Assembly (NCBI GenBank): GCA_911728455.2
Contig: OU452233.1
Span: 7,298,505-7,362,504 of the forward strand
Source: Marthasterias glacialis
Lineage: Eukaryota; Echinodermata; Asteroidea; Forcipulatida; Asteriidae
Length of the DNA: 64,000 bases
Direction: 5' to 3'
In this document: positions 1 through 10,400 of the stretch, piece after piece
Position numbering within the stretch: position 1 is the first letter of the stretch
How the letters are laid out: every line of letters begins with the position of its first letter
Program-made: the position numbers and the translations under genes
Notes under the pieces: model-generated
The model's database searches: none
The model's input: only the letters and a program-made list of their open reading frames with translations
Told to the model about the DNA's origin: nothing

Positions 1-113
1 GGAGCTCCCTGTGAGCACTCGCACTTTTGGTCAAAAATTTGGGGGGCGATTTTTTGATAGAAATTGATAGAGTGGACATCACTGAAGAGGGTTTGTGTGT
101 GGGGAAGGGGCCG

Positions 114-130
114 ATTCGCAATATTTGGGC
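114..130 (+). promoter_or_regulatory. CENP-B-box-like 17-mer, one per monomer
   Basis: The sequence ATTCGCAATATTTGGGC fits the CENP-B box core NTTCGNNNNANNCGGGN at eight of nine fixed bases. The only departure is TGGG in place of CGGG. It recurs at the same offset in almost all units. Disrupted copies noted include 15045-15050 (TTTG), 50461 and 50772 and 60087 (TTCA), the TAGG variant near 51712, and the ACTCG form near 60395, 61948 and 63501. A one-mismatch hit is expected by chance about 0.07 times per 311-bp unit on two strands, so coincidence is possible. CENP-B is best known in mammals; other lineages have related pogo-derived proteins. Confidence 0.35.
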
Positions 131-154
131 AAATGGCAAAATTTAGGTCAACTC

Positions 155-174
155 TGACGTCATCAAGATGGCCG
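155..174 (+). promoter_or_regulatory. TGACGTCA (CRE-type) palindrome plus AAGATGGC, one per monomer
   Basis: Each unit holds a perfect TGACGTCA, the full CRE octamer bound by CREB/ATF-type bZIP proteins. Two bases later comes AAGATGGC, which resembles the core of YY1-type sites. TGACGTCA contains the AatII site GACGTC. It is lost as TGACGTTA in six marked monomers, with the changed base at 36518, 38696, 39628, 41491, 42423 and 46776. The motif match is direct. Binding or transcription from the array is not shown by sequence. Confidence 0.5.
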
Positions 175-272
175 AAAAAGCTCGCTAGCTCCCGAAATAA
201 CGCAAGCTGGGACCTCTAGTTTGTTGGACACGCCTCGGAAGAGCTGCCCGCATCGACTGATTCCATGAAAAC

Positions 273-350
273 CACTTTTGAAGTTGGGTCAAAAATTAAA
301 ATTTCTCACAGGGAGCTCCCTGTGAGCACTCGCACTTTTGGTCAAAAATT
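273..350 (+). repeat. Internal partial duplication: CACTTTTG...GGTCAAAAATT
   Basis: CACTTTTG occurs at 273-280 and 333-340. GGTCAAAAATT occurs at 287-297 and 340-350. The first copy has AAGTTG between the parts; in the second they abut and share a G. The palindrome lies between the two copies. The A-tract copies are 53 bp apart, close to five helical turns. This suggests the monomer was built partly by a local duplication flanking the palindrome. The pattern recurs in every unit. Confidence 0.65.
305..326. repeat. Perfect 22-bp palindrome, present in nearly every monomer
   Basis: The arms CTCACAGGGAG and CTCCCTGTGAG are exact reverse complements meeting at a SacI site (GAGCTC), with no spacer. 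The same dyad recurs every 310-311 bp across the array. I noted few breaks: G to C at 37921, 38546 and 46626; G to C at 44759; C to G at 48163 and 48783; G to T at 59352. Such a dyad could form a cruciform or hairpin, or bind a dimeric protein. Dyad symmetry has been described in several centromeric satellites, but a role here is inference. Confidence 0.9.
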
Positions 351-622
351 TGGGGGGCGATTTTTTGATAGAAATTGATAGAGTGGACATCACTGAAGAG
401 GGTTTGTGTGTGGGGAAGGGGCCGATTCGCAATATTTGGGCAAGTGGCAAAATTTAGGTCAACTCTGACGTCATCAAGATGGCCGAAAAAGCTCGCTAGC
501 TCCCGAAATAACGCAAGCTGGGACCTCTAGTTTGTTGGACACGCCTCGGAAGAGCTGCCCGCATCGACTGATTCCATGAAAACCACTTTTGAAGTTGGGT
601 CAAAAATTAAAATTTCTCACAG
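312..622 (+). repeat. Representative 311-bp G6 monomer with internal landmarks
   Basis: This typical unit serves as a map for all others. Offsets from the unit start: 1-15, right part of the 22-bp palindrome; 22-39, CACTTTTG followed by GTCAAAAATT; 41-46, G6 run; 52-57 and 65-70, the T-rich GATAGA pair region; 92-110, G-rich stretch with GGGGAAGGGG; 114-130, CENP-B-box-like site; 132-135, the AAAT/AAGT dimorphic site (AAGT here); 155-162, TGACGTCA; 165-172, AAGATGGC; 183-188, NheI site GCTAGC; 265-267, ATG of the short frame; 273-297, CACTTTTG...GGTCAAAAATT; 305-311, left part of the next palindrome. Other copies differ mainly at the G-run, the A/G dimorphism and private or HOR-linked substitutions. 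Confidence 0.95.
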
Positions 623-2488
623 GGAGCTCCCTGTGAGCACTCGCACTTTTGGTCAAAAATTTGGGGGGCGATTTTTTGATAGAAATTGATAGAGTGGACA
701 TCACTGAAGAGGGTTTGTGTGTGGGGAAGGGGCCGATTCGCAATATTTGGGCAAGTGGCAAAATTTAGGTCAACTCTGACGTCATCAAGATGGCCGAAAA
801 AGCTCGCTAGCTCCCGAAATAACGCAAGCTGGGACCTCTAGTTTGTTGGACACGCCTCGGAAGAGCTGCCCGCATCGACTGATTCCATGAAAACCACTTT
901 TGAAGTTGGGTCAAAAATTAAAATTTCTCACAGGGAGCTCCCTGTGAGCACTCGCACTTTTGGTCAAAAATTTGGGGGGCGATTTTTTGATAGAAATTGA
1001 TAGAGTGGACATCACTGAAGAGGGTTTGTGTGTGGGGAAGGGGCCGATTCGCAATATTTGGGCAAGTGGCAAAATTTAGGTCAACTCTGACGTCATCAAG
1101 ATGGCCGAAAAAGCTCGCTAGCTCCCGAAATAACGCAAGCTGGGACCTCTAGTTTGTTGGACACGCCTCGGAAGAGCTGCCCGCATCGACTGATTCCATG
1201 AAAACCACTTTTGAAGTTGGGTCAAAAATTAAAATTTCTCACAGGGAGCTCCCTGTGAGCACTTGCACTTTTGGTCAAAAATTTGGGGGGCGATTTTTTG
1301 ATAGAAATTGATAGAGTGGACATCACTGAAGAGGGTTTGTGTGTGGGGAAGGGGCCGATTCGCAATATTTGGGCAAATGGCAAAATTTAGGTCAACTCTG
1401 ACGTCATCAAGATGGCCGAAAAAGCTCGCTAGCTCCCGAAATAACGCAAGCTGGGACCTCTAGTTTGTTGGACACGCCTCGGAAGAGCTGCCCGCATCGA
1501 CTGATTCCATGAAAACCACTTTTGAAGTTGGGTCAAAAATTAAAATTTCTCACAGGGAGCTCCCTGTGAGCACTCGCACTTTTGGTCAAAAATTTGGGGG
1601 GCGATTTTTTGATAGAAATTGATAGAGTGGACATCACTGAAGAGGGTTTGTGTGTGGGGAAGGGGCCGATTCGCAATATTTGGGCAAGTGGCAAAATTTA
1701 GGTCAACTCTGACGTCATCAAGATGGCCGAAAAAGCTCGCTAGCTCCCGAAATAACGCAAGCTGGGACCTCTAGTTTGTTGGACACGCCTCGGAAGAGCT
1801 GCCCGCATCGACTGATTCCATGAAAACCACTTTTGAAGTTGGGTCAAAAATTAAAATTTCTCACAGGGAGCTCCCTGTGAGCACTCGCACTTTTGGTCAA
1901 AAATTTGGGGGGCGATTTTTTGATAGAAATTGATAGAGTGGACATCACTGAAGAGGGTTTGTGTGTGGGGAAGGGGCCGATTCGCAATATTTGGGCAAGT
2001 GGCAAAATTTAGGTCAACTCTGACGTCATCAAGATGGCCGAAAAAGCTCGCTAGCTCCCGAAATAACGCAAGCTGGGACCTCTAGTTTGTTGGACACGCC
2101 TCGGAAGAGCTGCCCGCATCGACTGATTCCATGAAAACCACTTTTGAAGTTGGGTCAAAAATTAAAATTTCTCACAGGGAGCTCCCTGTGAGCACTCGCA
2201 CTTTTGGTCAAAAATTTGGGGGGCGATTTTTTGATAGAAATTGATAGAGTGGACATCACTGAAGAGGGTTTGTGTGTGGGGAAGGGGCTGATTCGCAATA
2301 TTTGGGCAAATGGCAAAATTTAGGTCAACTCTGACGTCATCAAGATGGCCGAAAAAGCTCGCTAGCTCCCGAAATAACGCAAGCTGGGACCTCTAGTTTG
2401 TTGGACACGCCTCGGAAGAGCTGCCCGCATCGACTGATTCCATAAAAACCACTTTTGAAGTTGGGTCAAAAATTAAAATTTCTCACAG

Positions 2489-5400
2489 GGAGCTCCCTGT
2501 GAGCACTCGCACTTTTGGTCAAAAATTTGGGGGGCGATTTTTTGATAGAAATTGATAGAGTGGACATCACTGAAGAGGGTTTGTGTGTGGGGAAGGGGCC
2601 GATTCGCAATATTTGGGCAAGTGGCAAAATTTAGGTCAACTCTGACGTCATCAAGATGGCCGAAAAAGCTCGCTAGCTCCCGAAATAACGCAAGCTGGGA
2701 CCTCTAGTTTAATGGACACGCCTCGGAAGAGCTGCCCGCATCGACTGATTCCATGAAAACCACTTTTGAAGTTGGGTCAAAAATTAAAATTTCTCACAGG
2801 GAGCTCCCTGTGAGCACTCGCACTTTTGGTCAAAAATTTGGGGGGCGATTTTTTGATAGAAATTGATAGAGTGGACATCACTGAAGAGGGTTTGTGTGTG
2901 GGGAAGGGGCCGATTCGCAATATTTGGGCAAATGGCAAAATTTAGGTCAACTCTGACGTCATCAAGATGGCCGAAAAAGCTCGCTAGCTCCCGAAATAAC
3001 GCAAGCTGGGACCTCTAGTTTGTTGGACACGCCTCGGAAGAGCTGCCCGCATCGACTGATTCCATGAAAACCACTTTTGAAGTTGGGTCAAAAATTAAAA
3101 TTTCTCACAGGGAGCTCCCTGTGAGCACTCGCACTTTTGGTCAAAAATTTGGGGGGCGATTTTTTGATAGAAATTGATAGAGTGGACATCACTGAAGAGG
3201 GTTTGTGTGTGGGGAAGGGGCCGATTCGCAATATTTGGGCAAGTGGCAAAATTTAGGTCAACTCTGACGTCATCAAGATGGCCGAAAAAGCTCGCTAGCT
3301 CCCGAAATAACGCAAGCTGGGACCTCTAGTTTGTTGGACACGCCTCGGAAGAGCTGCCCGCATCGACTGATTCCATGAAAACCACTTTTGAAGTTGGGTC
3401 AAAAATTAAAATTTCTCACAGGGAGCTCCCTGTGAGCACTCGCACTTTTGGTCAAAAATTTGGGGGGCGATTTTTTGATAGAAATTGATAGAGTGGACAT
3501 CACTGAAGAGGGTTTGTGTGTGGGGAAGGGGCCGATTCGCAATATTTGGGCAAGTGGCAAAATTTAGGTCAACTCTGACGTCATCAAGATGGCCGAAAAA
3601 GCTCGCTAGCTCCCGAAATAACGCAAGCTTGGACCTCTAGTTTGTTGGACACGCCTCGGAAGAGCTGCCCGCATCGACTGATTCCATGAAAACCACTTTT
3701 GAAGTTGGGTCAAAAATTAAAATTTCTCACAGGGAGCTCCCTGTGAGCACTCGCACTTTTGGTCAAAAATTTGGGGGGCGATTTTTTGATAGAAATTGAT
3801 AGAGTGGACATCACTGAAGAGGGTTTGTGTGTGGGGAAGGGGCCGATTCGCAATATTTGGGCAAGTGGCAAAATTTAGGTCAACTCTGACGTCATCAAGA
3901 TGGCCGAAAAAGCTCGCTAGCTCCCGAAATAACGCAAGCTGGGACCTCTAGTTTGTTGGACACGCCTCGGAAGAGCTGCCCGCATCGACTGATTCCATGA
4001 AAACCACTTTTGAAGTTGGGTCAAAAATTAAAATTTCTCACAGGGAGCTCCCTGTGAGCACTCGCACTTTTGGTCAAAAATTTGGGGGGCGATTTTTTGA
4101 TAGAAATTGATAGAGTGGACATCACTGAAGAGGGTTTGTGTGTGGGGAAGGGGCCGATTCGCAATATTTGGGCAAATGGCAAAATTTAGGTCAACTCTGA
4201 CGTCATCAAGATGGCCGAAAAAGCTCGCTAGCTCCCGAAATAACGCAAGCTGGGACCTCTAGTTTGTTGGACACGCCTCGGAAGAGCTGCCCGCATCGAC
4301 TGATTCCATGAAAACCACTTTTGAAGTTGGGTCAAAAATTAAAATTTCTCACAGGGAGCTCCCTGTGAGCACTCGCACTTTTGGTCAAAAATTTGGGGGG
4401 CGATTTTTTGATAGAAATTGATAGAGTGGACATCACTGAAGAGGGTTTGTGTGTGGGGAAGGGGCCGATTCGCAATATTTGGGCAAGTGGCAAAATTTAG
4501 GTCAACTCTGACGTCATCAAGATGGCCGAAAAAGCTCGCTAGCTCCCGAAATAACGCAAGCTGGGACCTCTAGTTTGTTGGACACGCCTCGGAAGAGCTG
4601 CCCGCATCGACTGATTCCATGAAAACCACTTTTGAAGTTGGGTCAAAAATTAAAATTTCTCACAGGGAGCTCCCTGTGAGCACTTGCACTTTTGGTCAAA
4701 AATTTGGGGGGCGATTTTTTGATAGAAATTGATAGAGTGGACATCACTGAAGAGGGTTTGTGTGTGGGGAAGGGGCCGATTCGCAATATTTGGGCAAATG
4801 GCAAAATTTAGGTCAACTCTGACGTCATCAAGATGGCCGAAAAAGCTCGCTAGCTCCCGAAATAACGCAAGCTGGGACCTCTAGTTTGTTGGACACGCCT
4901 CGGAAGAGCTGCCCGCATCGACTGATTCCATGAAAACCACTTTTGAAGTTGGGTCAAAAATTAAAATTTCTCACAGGGAGCTCCCTGTGAGCACTCGCAC
5001 TTTTGGTCAAAAATTTGGGGGGCGATTTTTTGATAGAAATTGATAGAGTGGACATCACTGAAGAGGGTTTGTGTGTGGGGAAGGGGCCGATTCGCAATAT
5101 TTGGGCAAGTGGCAAAATTTAGGTCAACTCTGACGTCATCAAGATGGCCGAAAAAGCTCGCTAGCTCCCGAAATAACGCAAGCTGGGACCTCTAGTTTAA
5201 TGGACACGCCTCGGAAGAGCTGCCCGCATCGACTGATTCCATGAAAACCACTTTTGAAGTTGGGTCAAAAATTAAAATTTCTCACAGGGAGCTCCCTGTG
5301 AGCACTCGCACTTTTGGTCAAAAATTTGGGGGGCGATTTTTTGATAGAAATTGATAGAGTGGACATCACTGAAGAGGGTTTGTGTGTGGGGAAGGGGCCG

Positions 5401-7464
5401 ATTCGCAATATTTGGGCAAATGGCAAAATTTAGGTCAACTCTGACGTCATCAAGATGGCCGAAAAAGCTCGCTAGCTCCCGAAATAACGCAAGCTGGGAC
5501 CTCTAGTTTGTTGGACACGCCTCGGAAGAGCTGCCCGCATCGACTGATTCCATGAAAACCACTTTTGAAGTTGGGTCAAAAATTAAAATTTCTCACAGGG
5601 AGCTCCCTGTGAGCACTCGCACTTTTGGTCAAAAATTTGGGGGGCGATTTTTTGATAGAAATTGATAGAGTGGACATCACTGAAGAGGGTTTGTGTGTGG
5701 GGAAGGGGCCGATTCGCAATATTTGGGCAAGTGGCAAAATTTAGGTCAACTCTGACGTCATCAAGATGGCCGAAAAAGCTCGCTAGCTCCCGAAATAACG
5801 CAAGCTGGGACCTCTAGTTTGTTGGACACGCCTCGGAAGAGCTGCCCGCATCGACTGATTCCATGAAAACCACTTTTGAAGTTGGGTCAAAAATTAAAAT
5901 TTCTCACAGGGAGCTCCCTGTGAGCACTCGCACTTTTGGTCAAAAATTTGGGGGGCGATTTTTTGATAGAAATTGATAGAGTGGACATCACTGAAGAGGG
6001 TTTGTGTGTGGGGAAGGGGCCGATTCGCAATATTTGGGCAAGTGGCAAAATTTAGGTCAACTCTGACGTCATCAAGATGGCCGAAAAAGCTCGCTAGCTC
6101 CCGAAATAACGCAAGCTTGGACCTCTAGTTTGTTGGACACGCCTCGGAAGAGCTGCCCGCATCGACTGATTCCATGAAAACCACTTTTGAAGTTGGGTCA
6201 AAAATTAAAATTTCTCACAGGGAGCTCCCTGTGAGCACTCGCACTTTTGGTCAAAAATTTGGGGGGCGATTTTTTGATAGAAATTGATAGAGTGGACATC
6301 ACTGAAGAGGGTTTGTGTGTGGGGAAGGGGCCGATTCGCAATATTTGGGCAAGTGGCAAAATTTAGGTCAACTCTGACGTCATCAAGATGGCCGAAAAAG
6401 CTCGCTAGCTCCCGAAATAACGCAAGCTGGGACCTCTAGTTTGTTGGACACGCCTCGGAAGAGCTGCCCGCATCGACTGATTCCATGAAAACCACTTTTG
6501 AAGTTGGGTCAAAAATTAAAATTTCTCACAGGGAGCTCCCTGTGAGCACTCGCACTTTTGGTCAAAAATTTGGGGGGCGATTTTTTGATAGAAATTGATA
6601 GAGTGGACATCACTGAAGAGGGTTTGTGTGTGGGGAAGGGGCCGATTCGCAATATTTGGGCAAATGGCAAAATTTAGGTCAACTCTGACGTCATCAAGAT
6701 GGCCGAAAAAGCTCGCTAGCTCCCGAAATAACGCAAGCTGGGACCTCTAGTTTGTTGGACACGCCTCGGAAGAGCTGCCCGCATCGACTGATTCCATGAA
6801 AACCACTTTTGAAGTTGGGTCAAAAATTAAAATTTCTCACAGGGAGCTCCCTGTGAGCACTCGCACTTTTGGTCAAAAATTTGGGGGGCAATTTTTTGAT
6901 AGAAATTGATAGAGTGGACATCACTGAAGAGGGTTTGTGTGTGGGGAAGGGGCCGATTCGCAATATTTGGGCAAGTGGCAAAATTTAGGTCAACTCTGAC
7001 GTCATCAAGATGGCCGAAAAAGCTCGCTAGCTCCCGAAATAACGCAAGCTGGGACCTCTAGTTTGTTGGACACGCCTCGGAAGAGCTGCCCGCATCGACT
7101 GATTCCATGAAAACCACTTTTGAAGTTGGGTCAAAAATTAAAATTTCTCACAGGGAGCTCCCTGTGAGCACTTGCACTTTTGGTCAAAAATTTGGGGGGC
7201 GATTTTTTGATAGAAATTGATAGAGTGGACATCACTGAAGAGGGTTTGTGTGTGGGGAAGGGGCCGATTCGCAATATTTGGGCAAATGGCAAAATTTAGG
7301 TCAACTCTGACGTCATCAAGATGGCCGAAAAAGCTCGCTAGCTCCCGAAATAACGCAAGCTGGGACCTCTAGTTTGTTGGACACGCCTCGGAAGAGCTGC
7401 CCGCATCGACTGATTCCATGAAAACCACTTTTGAAGTTGGGTCAAAAATTAAAATTTCTCACAG
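2489..7464 (+). repeat. 8-monomer HOR, 2,488 bp, two copies
   Basis: The copies are 2489-4976 and 4977-7464. Both show the dimorphism order G, A, G, G, G, A, G, A. They share a GT to AA double change (2711-2712 and 5199-5200), a G to T change creating HindIII AAGCTT (T at 3630 and 6118), and ACTTGC (T at 4685 and 7173). Every marker pair is exactly 2,488 bp apart. The only difference I noticed is G to A at 6890 in the second copy. This implies a recent duplication of an eight-unit block. Confidence 0.9.
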
Positions 7465-10400
7465 GGAGCTCCCTGTGAGCACTCGCACTTTTGGTCAAAA
7501 ATTTGGGGGGCGATTTTTTGATAGAAATTGATAGAGTGGACATCACTGAAGAGGGTTTGTGTGTGGGGAAGGGGCCGATTCGCAATATTTGGGCAAGTGG
7601 CAAAATTTAGGTCAACTCTGACGTCATCAAGATGGCCGAAAAAGCTCGCTAGCTCCCGAAATAACGCAAGCTGGGACCTCTAGTTTGTTGGACACGCCTC
7701 GGAAGAGCTGCCCGCATCGACTGATTCCATGAAAACCACTTTTGAAGTTGGGTCAAAAATTAAAATTTCTCACAGGGAGCTCCCTGTGAGCACTCGCACT
7801 TTTGGTCAAAAATTTGGGGGGCGATTTTTTGATAGAAATTGATAGAGTGGACATCACTGAAGAGGGTTTGTGTGTGGGGAAGGGGCCGATTCGCAATATT
7901 TGGGCAAGTGGCAAAATTTAGGTCAACTCTGACGTCATCAAGATGGCCGAAAAAGCTCGCTAGCTCCCGAAATAACGCAAGCTGGGACCTCTAGTTTGTT
8001 GGACACGCCTCGGAAGAGCTGCCCGCATCGACTGATTCCATGAAAACCACTTTTGAAGTTGGGTCAAAAATTAAAATTTCTCACAGGGAGCTCCCTGTGA
8101 GCACTCGCACTTTTGGTCAAAAATTTGGGGGGCGATTTTTTGATAGAAATTGATAGAGTGGACATCACTGAAGAGGGTTTGTGTGTGGGGAAGGGGCCGA
8201 TTCGCAATATTTGGGCAAGTGGCAAAATTTAGGTCAACTCTGACGTCATCAAGATGGCCGAAAAAGCTCGCTAGCTCCCGAAATAACGCAAGCTGGGACC
8301 TCTAGTTTAATGGACACGCCTCGGAAGAGCTGCCCGCATCGACTGATTCCATGAAAACCACTTTTGAAGTTGGGTCAAAAATTAAAATTTCTCACAGGGA
8401 GCTCCCTGTGAGCACTCGCACTTTTGGTCAAAAATTTGGGGGGCGATTTTTTGATAGAAATTGATAGAGTGGACATCACTGAAGAGGGTTTGTGTGTGGG
8501 GAAGGGGCCGATTCGCAATATTTGGGCAAATGGCAAAATTTAGGTAAACTCTGACGTCATCAAGATGGCCGAAAAAGCTCGCTAGCTCCCGAAATAACGC
8601 AAGCTGGGACCTCTAGTTTGTTGGACACGCCTCGGAAGAGCTGCCCGCATCGACTGATTCCATGAAAACCACTTTTGAAGTTGGGTCAAAAATTAAAATT
8701 TCTCACAGGGAGCTCCCTGTGAGCACTCGCACTTTTTGTCAAAAATTTGGGGGGCGATTTTTTGATAGAAATTGATAGAGTGGACATCACTGAAGAGGGT
8801 TTGTGTGTGGGGAAGGGGCCGATTCGCAATATTTGGGCAAGTGGCAAAATTTAGGTCAACTCTGACGTCATCAAGATGGCCGAAAAAGCTCGCTAGCTCC
8901 CGAAATAACGCAAGCTGGGACCTCTAGTTTGTTGGACACGCCTCGGAAGAGCTGCCCGCATCGACTGATTCCATGAAAACCACTTTTGAAGTTGGGTCAA
9001 AAATTAAAATTTCTCACAGGGAGCTCCCTGTGAGCACTCGCACTTTTGGTCAAAAATTTGGGGGGCGATTTTTTGATAGAAATTGATAGAGTGGACATCA
9101 CTGAAGAGGGTTTGTGTGTGGGGAAGGGGCCGATTCGCAATATTTGGGCAAGTGGCAAAATTTAGGTCAACTCTGACGTCATCAAGATGGCCGAAAAAGC
9201 TCGCTAGCTCCCGAAATAACGCAAGCTGGGACCTCTAGTTTGTTGGACACGCCTCGGAAGAGCTGCCCGCATCGACTGATTCCATGAAAACCACTTTTGA
9301 AGTTGGGTCAAAAATTAAAATTTCTCACAGGGAGCTCCCTGTGAGCACTCGCACTTTTGGTCAAAAATTTGGGGGGCGATTTTTTGATAGAAATTGATAG
9401 AGTGGACATCACTGAAGAGGGTTTGTGTGTGGGGAAGGGGCCGATTCGCAATATTTGGGCAAATGGCAAAATTTAAGTCAACTCTGACGTCATCAAGATG
9501 GCCGAAAAAGCTCGCTAGCTCCCGAAATAACGCAAGCTGGGACCTCTAGTTTGTTGGACACGCCTCGGAAGAGCTGCCCGCATCGACTGATTCCATGAAA
9601 ACCACTTTTGAAGTTGGGTCAAAAATTAAAATTTCTCACAGGGAGCTCCCTGTGAGCACTCGCACTTTTGGTCAAAAATTTGGGGGGCGATTTTTTGATA
9701 GAAATTGATAGAGTGGACATCACTGAAGAGGGTTTGTGTGTGGGGAAGGGGCCGATTCGCAATATTTGGGCAAGTGGCAAAATTTAGGTCAACTCTGACG
9801 TCATCAAGATGGCCGAAAAAGCTCGCTAGCTCCCGAAATAACGCAAGCTGGGACCTCTAGTTTGTTGGACACGCCTCGGAAGAGCTGCCCGCATCGACTG
9901 ATTCCATGAAAACCACTTTTGAAGTTGGGTCAAAAATTAAAATTTCTCACAGGGAGCTCCCTGTGAGCACTCGCAGTTTTGGTCAAAAATTTGGGGGGCG
10001 ATTTTTTGATAGAAATTGATAGAGTGGACATCACTGAAGAGGGTTTGTGTGTGGGGAAGGGGCCGATTCGCAATATTTGGGCAAATGGCAAAATTTAGGT
10101 CAACTCTGACGTCATCAAGATGGCCGAAAAAGCTCGCTAGCTCCCGAAATAACGCAAGCTGGGACCTCTAGTTTGTTGGACACGCCTCGGAAGAGCTGCC
10201 CGCATCGACTGATTCCATGAAAACCACTTTTGAAGTTGGGTCAAAAATTAAAATTTCTCACAGGGAGCTCCCTGTGAGCACTCGCACTTTTGGTCAAAAA
10301 TTTGGGGGGCGATTTTTTGATAGAAATTGATAGAGTGGACATCACTGAAGAGGGTTTGTGTGTGGGGAAGGGGCCGATTCGCAATATTTGGGCAAATGGC

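Larger units (their letters stand above)
1..2488 (+). repeat. Eight G6 monomers without clear HOR order
   Basis: All units are 311 bp with G6. The AAAT/AAGT states run A, G, G, G, A, G, G, A. The fifth unit has the ACTTGC variant (T at 1264), which also appears in the HOR downstream at 4685 and 7173. The eighth has GGGGCTGATT and is followed by ATA in place of ATG at 2442-2444. The block shares markers with the 8-mer HOR that follows but not its order, so it looks like a diverged or recombined neighbour. Confidence 0.85.

Noticed and set aside
84-112. G-quadruplex from the GGG...GGGGAAGGGG stretch
   Set aside because: Only three runs of three or more G lie close together, with a nine-base loop; the G6 run is about 40 bp away. 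Not a canonical four-tract motif.
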